A stretch of 5,311 nt of DNA from contig DOIU01000121.1 in the NCBI GenBank assembly GCA_003511825.1, positions 822 through 6,132 on the forward strand. Reading direction: 5' to 3'. Each line of letters opens with the position of its first letter. Position 1 is the first letter of the stretch. This DNA is from Gammaproteobacteria bacterium (lineage in GTDB: Bacteria; Pseudomonadota; Gammaproteobacteria; Granulosicoccales; Granulosicoccaceae). The notes below the pieces were generated by a model that did no database searches, was not told where the DNA came from, and saw nothing but the letters and a program-made list of their open reading frames with translations. Of this stretch, positions 1 through 5,311 are shown one piece after another. Made by a program: the position numbers and the translations under genes.

Positions 1-452
1 TTCACATGCTCGGGCGGCTCTTCGAGGGTTTTTAGCAGCGCGTTGAAGCTGTGATCGGAGAACATGTGCACCTCGTCGATGAGGTACACCTTGTAGCGAC
101 CACTGGTCGGTGCGTAAGGGACGTTCTCCAGCAGTTCGCGGGTTTGATCGACCTTGGTGCGAGAGGCGGCGTCCACTTCGATGAGGTCAAAAAACCGTCC
201 GGCGTCAATGTCACGGCAGGTGGCGCACTCGCCGCAGGGGCTGGCGCTCACGCCTCGCTCGCAATTGAGGCTTTTGGCAAAGATGCGCGCGATGGTGGTT
301 TTACCCACGCCACGGGTGCCGGTAAAGAGGTAGGCATGGTGCAGGCGGTTTTTGTCGAGCGCGTTGGTGAGCGCGCGCAAGACATGCTCCTGACCGACCA
401 TGTCCTCAAAACGGTGTGGACGCCACTTGCGGGCTAATACCTGATAACTCAT
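1..452 (-). CDS. dnaX: DNA polymerase III subunit tau/gamma, N-terminal part (cut by window edge)
   Basis: This is the clamp-loader ATPase subunit of the replicative DNA polymerase; with delta and delta' it opens the beta clamp and loads it on DNA. Only the first 150 codons lie in the window. Translation from the ATG at 452-450 begins MSYQVLARKWRP, the canonical DnaX start. Visible motifs are Walker A GTRGVGKT (residues 45-52), a four-cysteine zinc module at C64, C73, C76 and C79, the segment DLIEVDAASRTKV (89-101), Walker B LIDEVHM (124-130), and FNALLKTLEEPPEHV at the edge. All key residues are present. There is no clear Shine-Dalgarno sequence before the ATG (upstream bases are ctatcttggcacg), but the protein match fixes the start. 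The gene lies 71 nt downstream of the SRP RNA with no evident terminator between, so read-through transcription is plausible. The internal frameshift that makes gamma in E. coli would lie outside the window. Confidence 0.97.
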   Translation of the reverse strand, partial: MSYQVLARKWRPHRFEDMVGQEHVLRALTNALDKNRLHHAYLFTGTRGVGKTTIARIFAKSLNCERGVSASPCGECATCRDIDAGRFFDLIEVDAASRTKVDQTRELLENVPYAPTSGRYKVYLIDEVHMFSDHSFNALLKTLEEPPEHV

Positions 453-523
453 CGTGCCAAGATAGCCGGGTTCAGAAGCGGTGCAAGCGTCGCCTGATGT
501 TCGTCGGCGCACTGCAGAATAAG

Positions 524-638
524 GGTGGCGTCCTGCACCAGCCACATCCCGGCGCCCGAGTCCGCTGCTGCCGCTGCTCCCTTCCGGGCCTGACGGGGTT
601 CACAGTTTATCGTCGCGAGAGGGCCGATACAGGGCACC
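524..638 (-). ncRNA. ffs: Signal recognition particle RNA (4.5S RNA, small bacterial type)
   Basis: This is the RNA core of the signal recognition particle; it binds Ffh and FtsY and targets membrane proteins to the Sec translocon. On the minus strand the apical domain reads gtgaaccccgtcaggcccgg followed by aagggagcagcggc, with the GGAA tetraloop at 585-582 and the asymmetric/symmetric internal-loop bases typical of the Ffh-binding site. The distal ends pair: CCUGUAUCGGCC (634-623) with GGCUGGUGCAGG near 545-534 forms a 12-bp helix with G-U pairs, and a further ggtg/cacc pairing closes the ends. The implied length of about 115 nt agrees with E. coli 4.5S RNA (114 nt). Ends are set by pairing and could be off by several bases; E. 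coli 4.5S is made as a precursor with a 5' leader removed by RNase P. The gene sits between the large envelope gene and dnaX on the same strand. Confidence 0.95.
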
Positions 639-653
639 ATAGACAAGCCGCTT

Positions 654-683
654 ATTTTGCCTCGTCTTGGGCGTCTGTGGCAA
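654..683 (-). promoter_or_regulatory. Candidate sigma70 promoter for the SRP RNA
   Basis: On the minus strand, TTGCCA (683-678) is a good -35 element and CAAAAT (659-654) a fair -10 element (4 of 6 to TATAAT), separated by 18 bp. Initiation would fall about 7-10 bases before the mature RNA 5' end near 638, leaving a short leader that fits 5' processing of 4.5S RNA. The elements lie in the 52-bp gap after the stop codon of the large envelope gene (693-691), where a promoter for a highly expressed RNA is expected. The spacing is slightly long, so this is a suggestion only. Confidence 0.4.
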
Positions 684-690
684 GCAATGA

Positions 691-3600
691 TTACGGCGGC
701 GCGCGGACCCGCTTGTCGGGCGGCTCGGGGTGATCCAACAGGCGAATCTCCAGCCTGTCCCCCCGATCGTCACTCGCATCACCGGTCAGATCCACCACAA
801 GGGCATCCCCATCCGCGAGTTGCACACCGTCGGGCAAGGTGTCCGCTTGCAGTCGCACGCGGTACTGCCCGGGCGGCAGAAAATCAAACGCGTACTGGCC
901 AAAGGCCGCGCTGGCGGTCTCCTGGCCGGTATCGAGTTCCAGGCCGATGTTTTCCAAGCGTTCATCGCGGTCATCGAGCGCGCCGTTGCGGTTTCGGTCC
1001 ACATAGACCACGCCCGACAGCTGGTGCCCTTTGACCACCGGAATCTTGATTTCAGTAATCTGCGAATCGCCAATGCGCACCGGCGAAATCGCTTGCGGGT
1101 CGCCCATATACCCCAGCGGCAAACGGCTGACATCCGGTAAGATGCGATACACACCGACCGGCAAGTTCTGAATGGTAAAGCGCCCCTCGGGGTCGGCGTT
1201 TAGACCCAACCGCGTGCCCTTGATGGCCACGCGTGCGCCGGGAATACCCGGCTCATCAGCTTGTTGCACACCATCGTAGTTGCGATCCAGGAACACCTGC
1301 CCCATCAACAAGCCCGCGTTTTCGCGCGACTGGCTGATATGCCGTGGCGGATTAAAGGCGTAGTACGCCGTCACGCTGGCGTACAGATTGTCGTCGCCTT
1401 CCAGATTGCTGTAGTAATGGCTCTTCAAGGAAAGCAAGGTGTTGTAGCGGTACGTCAACGAGGCGTTCACGTAATCAGAACTGTTCTGAAACGTCTCATC
1501 ATCGTCGCCAGTGGTGTCTGACTCAATCCGTTGGATGGCGAGATTTTTACCGTAGCTGGCAGCAAAGCGTGTGCGCGGGCCAAGCAGCTCACCACTCTGA
1601 TAAGACAGCAGCGCCCCCAGATTGGCGCTTTCCGTCTGGCGATCTTTCCAGGCATTCAGTCGTGGCGTCAGCGCCACCTTCGCCCCCTGACGGAAGTACC
1701 GCTCCCAAGGGTCGCGCCCGAGTTGCAAGGCTGTCAACCAACCGTGCCCGGACTCGTCACCGCGTTGGTCTTCGTGACGGAGCAGTAGGTTGTAGCGGTC
1801 ATAGTGCCAGAGTGCCTGCGCGTTCAGACGCCGCACACTCTCGTCATCGCTGGCCGACGCGCGCGTCCAGGAAAAAAACGTCCACGGACTGAGCGCATGA
1901 TCCCAAGGTTTCAGTGACATGCTCGCGATCGACGACTCCCGCCAATAGTCCACGTCCTCGGCATCGTCTTCTTGAAAGACGCCGCGCAGCTCGCGACTGT
2001 GACCGAGCGAATACGCCATCTGCGTGTTCGGCCGGTAACTGGCGTTCAAGCCATAGGACAAGCGGTCCGCCTCCAGTGACAGCGCCGTCAGCTCATCGCC
2101 ATTATCATCCTCGTCATCGGTCTCTTCCAACACTTGGCGCGCGTATTCGGCGGCGAGTTCAGCCGATTGATAATCACTGCGCGCCGAGACGGAGAATGCT
2201 CGCGTGGGCTCCAGTCGTCCCTCCCAGGCCGCTTGCCCGCCCAGGCGGCGACGGTCATCCGATTCGTAAACACCCAGGGCGATGTCCGTGCGTTGGTACA
2301 AATCGCCCCAGCTGAAATCCGGGTGTTCAAAGACGCGATAGCTGCTGCCAACAATCGCGCGGGTATCAGCGTCATCGTCATTGCGTGCCGCCAGGCCCAG
2401 CTCAAATTTCGCGTGATTGGCGTAATAGCGGACGCCACCCACCTCGGGCCCGAACGTGGGCACAGCATCACCCTCGTCGAGCGTGCGTACCCCTGATTGC
2501 GCTTTACCCAATGTGCCGACCAGGACGCCATCGTTAGTCGGGTTATAAAAGTAGGCTCCGCGAATGCGCGCGGCGTCCACGCCCGTGAGTTCACCCTTTT
2601 GCGTGTTGTGATCACCGATGCCCAGACCCCAGCCGTCAATGGATTCGGCATACAGCTGCATCCACTCGGGGGTAAAGCCATCGTCGCCTTGCGTCGTGGG
2701 CGTCTCGTACTCGTAGCGCAGGTTATAGCGGCTGTAGTGACCTCGGACCACGGCACTCGCGCGGTGCTCACTGTCGTAAAAGACTTTGGCCGACTCCACA
2801 CTCGGCGGGCTTGAGGCCGCGCGCGACTGAATGCTGTCACCCGGATGGATAATCCGCGCCAACTCGCCGTCCAGATCCACATCAATGCGGCGGCTGCCCG
2901 GAACGATGGTGATGTAGGTGCCCGTCAGCGAAGCCACAGACTCCTTCGGCAGTAATAAGAGATTGCGATCGGCATACGCGAGATTCGGCGCATTGCCCAC
3001 CGGCGTGCCGTCGACTTGCACCAAGCCGCTGATCAAATTCAGAGAGATACGCGCATTGTCTTGGTAACGCGTCACCGTGAGGGTGTTGCCGTCGGGCGAC
3101 ACCGTCAGTCGGCTGCCCAGCTCCTCAACCAAGGGGCGCAAGGGCAACAGCAGCACATGGCCCAGCGCCCGCGGCTGCGGGTCCAAGTACGGCAGCAATT
3201 GTCCGTTCACATAGAGTTTAAAGCCGCTGACATAGCGCAGGCGCTTGTCCAGCGTGAGGGTGATTTCGTCGTTGCCGTCATCTCGCTTCACATGCAAGCC
3301 GGCAAAAACTTGCACGGCGTTGGCCGGGAACAGTCCCAGGGTCGTGTCCACCTGCCCGACTTCGTTCAGATAACCCACGCTCCGGCCGTTGGCCTTGACT
3401 TCACCGGTCTCAGCCTCGAGCGTAAACCGAGCGCCATCGCGTGAGCGAACATAGCTGACCCGTCCGCCCTCTGCATCCATCGACAAACCATCGCCCAACA
3501 AGGCGGCCAGCGGGGCCAGCGGCAGTAGCAATTCGCCCTGCGCTGTCACGTAGGCCGATAAACCTGCAACGGGTTCGCCGTTGAAAATGAGCCGATGCGG

Positions 3601-4158
3601 TAAGCGTTGCCGATCACCCAGATCGGCTTCCGTCACATCAGGAAAGTCCACGATCGGCATTGGTGTCGCGGGTGCCAGCGTGGGGTCAGGGAATTCGGGG
3701 GTATCGGGGCGCACGCCATCCGCATCGCTTGCGGGTGCTTCCTCCGGGTCGCGCGTGTCGAGGCGTGGGCTGACGGGAGCCGGTTCAGCAGCATCGCGCG
3801 AGACCACGGTCCGCTCCCAGTCATCAGGCACTTCAATCCACGGGTCTTTCAAGACAGGCGTCGCAATGATGTCCTCGTCGGCGATATAGCGATCCACCAC
3901 CGTCCACGACAGCGAGACCTCCGGGTACTCGGGGCTGAAGTCAGAGGAACGACTGCGGACACGCGCGAACGCACCGGCATCCACCACCTGTTCAGCCTGA
4001 GTTAACGCAACTGCGGCACGGGCCTCGGTGGTCGATTCTGCCAGCGCAACGTCGACAACGCACAGCGCTTGCCCGCAGAGCATTACCCCCGCAGCCATCG
4101 CACGCACGCGTTTTTTAGAAAGAAAAGCCGTCAAAAAGACGGAATCACATGTTTTCAA
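691..4158 (-). CDS. Large modular outer-membrane beta-barrel protein with stalk-like and SdrD-B-like domains, usher-like
   Basis: I do not recognise a named gene. The 1155-residue product has a signal peptide (SKKRVR n-region at 14-19, hydrophobic 20-38, cleavage probably VALA/ES after residue 40). Residues 121-168 are a Pro/Asp/Glu-rich linker. Residues 187-263 and 311-430 look like two copper-amine-oxidase-N (PF07833-like, stalk) modules, seen in RLIFNGEPVAG...LLLPLAPLAALLG and KLYVNGQLLPY...LLLPLRPLVEELG. Residues 453-938 are rich in alternating polar/aromatic strands with acidic turns, as in an outer-membrane barrel; GLGIGDHNTQ...RIRGAYFYNP (511-540) loosely recalls fimbrial ushers. Residues 948-1018 and 1045-1112 are SdrD-B-like beta modules with D-x-N-x-D-G calcium-type loops. 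I see no cysteine in the mature protein, as is common for barrel proteins. The TTG start at 4158 is the only start downstream of an in-frame TAG (4167-4165) that keeps the whole signal peptide; GTG 4110 and ATG 4098 would truncate it. The exported location is fairly secure; a role as usher, adhesin or polymer exporter is inference. Confidence 0.82.
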   Translation of the reverse strand: MKTCDSVFLTAFLSKKRVRAMAAGVMLCGQALCVVDVALAESTTEARAAVALTQAEQVVDAGAFARVRSRSSDFSPEYPEVSLSWTVVDRYIADEDIIATPVLKDPWIEVPDDWERTVVSRDAAEPAPVSPRLDTRDPEEAPASDADGVRPDTPEFPDPTLAPATPMPIVDFPDVTEADLGDRQRLPHRLIFNGEPVAGLSAYVTAQGELLLPLAPLAALLGDGLSMDAEGGRVSYVRSRDGARFTLEAETGEVKANGRSVGYLNEVGQVDTTLGLFPANAVQVFAGLHVKRDDGNDEITLTLDKRLRYVSGFKLYVNGQLLPYLDPQPRALGHVLLLPLRPLVEELGSRLTVSPDGNTLTVTRYQDNARISLNLISGLVQVDGTPVGNAPNLAYADRNLLLLPKESVASLTGTYITIVPGSRRIDVDLDGELARIIHPGDSIQSRAASSPPSVESAKVFYDSEHRASAVVRGHYSRYNLRYEYETPTTQGDDGFTPEWMQLYAESIDGWGLGIGDHNTQKGELTGVDAARIRGAYFYNPTNDGVLVGTLGKAQSGVRTLDEGDAVPTFGPEVGGVRYYANHAKFELGLAARNDDDADTRAIVGSSYRVFEHPDFSWGDLYQRTDIALGVYESDDRRRLGGQAAWEGRLEPTRAFSVSARSDYQSAELAAEYARQVLEETDDEDDNGDELTALSLEADRLSYGLNASYRPNTQMAYSLGHSRELRGVFQEDDAEDVDYWRESSIASMSLKPWDHALSPWTFFSWTRASASDDESVRRLNAQALWHYDRYNLLLRHEDQRGDESGHGWLTALQLGRDPWERYFRQGAKVALTPRLNAWKDRQTESANLGALLSYQSGELLGPRTRFAASYGKNLAIQRIESDTTGDDDETFQNSSDYVNASLTYRYNTLLSLKSHYYSNLEGDDNLYASVTAYYAFNPPRHISQSRENAGLLMGQVFLDRNYDGVQQADEPGIPGARVAIKGTRLGLNADPEGRFTIQNLPVGVYRILPDVSRLPLGYMGDPQAISPVRIGDSQITEIKIPVVKGHQLSGVVYVDRNRNGALDDRDERLENIGLELDTGQETASAAFGQYAFDFLPPGQYRVRLQADTLPDGVQLADGDALVVDLTGDASDDRGDRLEIRLLDHPEPPDKRVRAPP

Positions 4159-4199
4159 ACAAGTCTACTCGGACCAGTATTTCTTCCTTGAAAAACCAT
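4155..4199 (-). CDS. Possible 14-codon leader ORF overlapping the large gene's start
   Basis: ATG at 4199-4197 opens MVFQGRNTGPSRLV and stops at TGA 4157-4155. The stop overlaps the TTG start of the large gene in the 4-base string TTGA (4158-4155), the geometry of translationally coupled genes. A strong AAGGAG lies at 4207-4202, but only 2 nt from the ATG, closer than usual, so initiation efficiency is doubtful. It could instead mark the original start of the large gene displaced by a one-base indel or sequencing error, since the two frames differ. No similarity to a known leader peptide is seen. Confidence 0.25.
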   Translation of the reverse strand: MVFQGRNTGPSRLV

Positions 4200-4286
4200 G
4201 ACTCCTTGCACCCAGTCACGAGCAAATATCAAGCCGTAAACTGACAAAAGCGTAAAAAAATCTGAAAATAAAGTGACTTTGGGTAA

Positions 4287-4309
4287 ATCAGCTACGTACA
4301 ACTGCTGAT
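4287..4309. repeat. 23-bp imperfect dyad, possible operator
   Basis: ATCAGC (4287-4292) and GCTGAT (4304-4309) are perfect 6-bp inverted arms around an 11-base centre. The form, two half-sites about one and a half helical turns apart, suits a dimeric repressor or activator. It lies about 130-150 bp upstream of the large gene's start, and no stem-plus-T-tract suggests a terminator. No regulator family is identifiable from the half-site. Confidence 0.35.
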
Positions 4310-4341
4310 ACAGTGGGTGAAAATGGCAGGCACAAGAGAAG

Positions 4342-4358
4342 GTCTGAATCGATCAGAC
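4342..4358 (-). terminator. Short hairpin downstream of the SIMPL gene, weak terminator candidate
   Basis: GTCTGA and TCAGAC form a 6-bp stem with a 5-base loop, about 55 nt after the SIMPL stop codon. On the minus strand it is followed by ccttctcttg, a pyrimidine-rich but not uniform T tail. The stem is short and has only moderate GC, so it could equally be a regulatory dyad. Confidence 0.25.
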
Positions 4359-4383
4359 AGATCGAAAACACAAGCCGAGTACG

Positions 4384-4393
4384 CGCGATCGCG
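4384..4393. repeat. CGCGATCGCG 10-bp palindrome
   Basis: A perfect 10-bp palindrome with the GCGATCGC core lies about 20 bp beyond the SIMPL stop codon. It could be a protein-binding site or a chance GC-rich palindrome; one copy gives no functional evidence. Confidence 0.4.
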
Positions 4394-4413
4394 TGCGGGT
4401 AACTAAAGGGGAG

Positions 4414-5142
4414 CTATTGGAGCTGGATTTCGCCGGACACAGCGATGCGGATGCGCGATGTCCCCGCGTCCGTCGCCGGGGCGGCAACAGCGCCCATGCT
4501 GCTTTTAGCGCTCATCGCCATCACTTCATTGCGCGCATACACGGGTGGCCCCTGCCGACCCGCGTCAATCATCACTTGGATAACACGGTAAGAGGACGCT
4601 TGCATGCTCTTCTGAATCAAGCTGGCGCGGGCGCGAAAGGCGGCCAAGGCATCGTCAAGCAAGGCATTTTCGGCCTCCTGCCGTGTGACCGACTGCGGTG
4701 TAAACTGCATGGCGCGCACCGTCAATTTTTCTTGCAATATCGCGACGGCTTTTTTTACGGATTCAAACTCAACGCTCTCCAGCACCAGCTCCTGTGAGCT
4801 GCGCCAGCCGACGATGCGGTTCTGTTCGTACTTGGGCGAGGTGCTGTAGCGCTTGGTTTGGGTTTTGATATCGGGGAATTTTTCGGTCTGCAACAAGGCC
4901 CACAGCATGTTTTGATTGATGCGATCGGCCAAGGCCGCGCTGTCGCGGTCTTCGTCCTCAACCACCAACACCACCGTCATCAGATCGTTCTCCACTTCCG
5001 ACTCGGTGCTCACTTGCAAACTATAGCGGTCATACACCACGGGCGTGTCACCCTCGGCGAAGGCACTGTACGGCACCAGTGCGATGATCAGCCAGAGCCA
5101 TACGGTCAAGCGCAGCGCCCATCGGCGATTACGGTGTTGCAT
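4414..5142 (-). CDS. Secreted SIMPL-domain (DUF541, YggE-like) protein
   Basis: This 242-residue product is a periplasmic or envelope-associated SIMPL-domain protein, the family of E. coli YggE and Brucella BP26; the biochemical role is poorly defined, with links to oxidative stress in YggE and to oligomeric channel-like assemblies in BP26. A signal peptide is clear: RNRR n-region, hydrophobic 9-28, cleavage after SAFA at residue 29. Family hallmarks are the beta strand VSTESEVENDLMTVVLVVE (44-62), the Y-x-x-x-P-x-Y segment YSTSPKYEQNRIVGWRSSQEL (99-119), the helical EAENALLDDALAAFRARA (156-173), and the closing strand RIRIAVSGEIQLQ at the C-terminus. Length is normal for the family. Start ATG 5142-5140 is supported by GAGGG (5155-5151) 8 nt upstream. 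It starts 26 bp after the thiolase stop, so an operon is likely; the large envelope gene follows after 255 bp. Confidence 0.9.
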   Translation of the reverse strand: MQHRNRRWALRLTVWLWLIIALVPYSAFAEGDTPVVYDRYSLQVSTESEVENDLMTVVLVVEDEDRDSAALADRINQNMLWALLQTEKFPDIKTQTKRYSTSPKYEQNRIVGWRSSQELVLESVEFESVKKAVAILQEKLTVRAMQFTPQSVTRQEAENALLDDALAAFRARASLIQKSMQASSYRVIQVMIDAGRQGPPVYARNEVMAMSAKSSMGAVAAPATDAGTSRIRIAVSGEIQLQ

Positions 5143-5150
5143 CCTCTATT

Positions 5151-5155
5151 CCCTC
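5151..5155 (-). promoter_or_regulatory. Ribosome binding site of the SIMPL gene
   Basis: GAGGG on the minus strand lies 8 nt before the ATG at 5142, a good Shine-Dalgarno spacing that supports this start. It lies 5 nt beyond the intercistronic hairpin at 5161-5177. Confidence 0.6.
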
Positions 5156-5160
5156 GTCAC

Positions 5161-5177
5161 GCGGCCTGTCAGGCCGC
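5161..5177 (-). repeat. GC-rich intercistronic hairpin overlapping the thiolase stop codon
   Basis: On the minus strand GCGGCCT-GAC-AGGCCGC forms a perfect 7-bp stem with a 3-base loop (an 8-base perfect inverted repeat around one centre base). The TGA stop of the thiolase is inside it. The following bases, gtgacgagggaatagagg, have no T tract, so it is not a standard intrinsic terminator. An mRNA-stabilising or attenuating hairpin between two co-transcribed genes is more likely. Confidence 0.6.
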
Positions 5178-5311
5178 CGTTGTACTTTCCAGAATGGCTG
5201 TCACGCCCATACCTCCGGCGGTACAGACAGAGATCAAGCCACGGCCCGCACCCGCGTGCTGGGCCAGTGTTTTGGCAAGTACACCCCCAATGCGCGCACC
5301 GGTCGCGGCGA
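5169..5311 (-). CDS. Thiolase (acetyl-CoA acyltransferase/acetyltransferase), C-terminal fragment cut by window edge
   Basis: Only the last 46 codons are present, ending at TGA 5171-5169. Thiolases condense or cleave acyl-CoA (beta-oxidation, or acetoacetyl-CoA formation for PHB or ketone metabolism). The fragment begins ATGARIGGVLAKTLAQ, the stretch that follows the catalytic GHP histidine motif in the family, and contains GLISVCTAGGMGVTAILE, which matches thiolase signature 3 with the second active-site cysteine (V-C-T-A-G-G-M-G). The reading ends in ESTTAA. The window does not show whether it is FadA-, FadI-, AtoB- or PhaA-type, so no symbol is given. The SIMPL gene follows 26 bp downstream on the same strand. 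Confidence 0.92.
   Translation of the reverse strand, partial: AATGARIGGVLAKTLAQHAGAGRGLISVCTAGGMGVTAILESTTAA

Larger units (their letters stand above)
4159..4413. other. AT-rich intergenic region between the SIMPL gene and the large envelope gene
   Basis: This 255-bp stretch is visibly AT-richer than the GC-rich genes on either side, especially at 4210-4320, and should hold the control region of the large gene. It contains a 10-bp palindrome (4384-4393), a short hairpin (4342-4358), a 23-bp dyad (4287-4309), an A/T run (seven Ts on the minus strand, 4260-4254) and the short ORF at 4155-4199. I found no convincing -35/-10 pair. The best is TTTACC with CAGATT 17 bp downstream on the minus strand (about 4287-4259), which is weak at the -10. 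No known riboswitch or RNA family is recognisable. Confidence 0.6.

Noticed and set aside
51..1140. Plus-strand open frames over dnaX, the SRP RNA and the 3' end of the large gene
   Set aside because: They are antisense shadows of clearly identified minus-strand genes, and none shows a recognisable protein family.
1345..2802. Calling the barrel a TonB-dependent receptor or secretin
   Set aside because: There is no TonB box or plug-like domain, and no secretin signature; usher-like resemblance is only local and weak.
2088..2885. A 265-residue open frame on the minus strand inside the large gene
   Set aside because: It is a shifted frame of the barrel-coding region, rich in Arg, Thr, Ala and Trp with no domain, signal or ribosome site; GC-rich codon use readily opens such frames.
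2869..3600. Reading the protein as a copper amine oxidase
   Set aside because: Only the N-terminal stalk-like modules are recognisable; no catalytic domain or topaquinone N-Y-D/E motif context is present, so no oxidase activity is claimed.
4098..4110. GTG 4110 or ATG 4098 as start of the large gene
   Set aside because: Both would remove most or all of the basic n-region of the signal peptide, and neither has a good ribosome site; not excluded, but less likely than TTG 4158.
4270..4280. AAAGTGACTTT inverted repeat near a T run as a terminator
   Set aside because: The stem is only 5 bp and mostly A-T with a single-base centre, and the T run begins about 10 bases later; too unstable for termination.

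Overview
The window looks like a chromosomal segment from a moderately GC-rich gammaproteobacterium, plausibly marine or salt-adapted. The basis is a Gram-negative outer-membrane protein, a small-type bacterial SRP RNA placed just upstream of dnaX (an arrangement known from Pseudomonas and relatives), a gammaproteobacterial-type DnaX N-terminus, and a very Asp/Glu-rich surface protein. The species cannot be named from this sequence. I see no mobile elements, tRNAs or CRISPR repeats, and base use is even apart from one AT-rich intergenic gap.

Everything recognisable is on the minus strand, so transcription runs from high to low coordinates. In that order: (1) the last 46 codons of a thiolase (5169-5311, cut by the window edge); (2) 26 bp downstream, a secreted SIMPL-domain (DUF541/YggE-like) protein (4414-5142), probably co-transcribed with the thiolase; (3) a 255-bp AT-rich gap with two inverted repeats, a palindrome and a possible 14-codon leader ORF; (4) a large exported protein of about 1155 residues (691-4158) with a signal peptide, a Pro/Asp/Glu-rich linker, two copper-amine-oxidase-N-like (stalk) modules, a beta-barrel-like region of about 490 residues with acidic loops, and two C-terminal SdrD-B-like modules; (5) the 4.5S/SRP RNA gene ffs (about 524-638) with a candidate promoter just after the stop codon of the large gene; (6) the first 150 codons of dnaX (1-452).

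Functionally there are three parts: housekeeping (ffs and dnaX), a metabolic gene end (thiolase), and a cell-envelope part (SIMPL protein and the modular outer-membrane protein). The modular protein is the least ordinary item. Its layout recalls fimbrial ushers or other outer-membrane export platforms, but I see no chaperone or pilin gene in the window, so its role is unknown. Its start is also ambiguous: the only start codon that keeps a full signal peptide is a TTG that overlaps the stop of a short upstream ORF.
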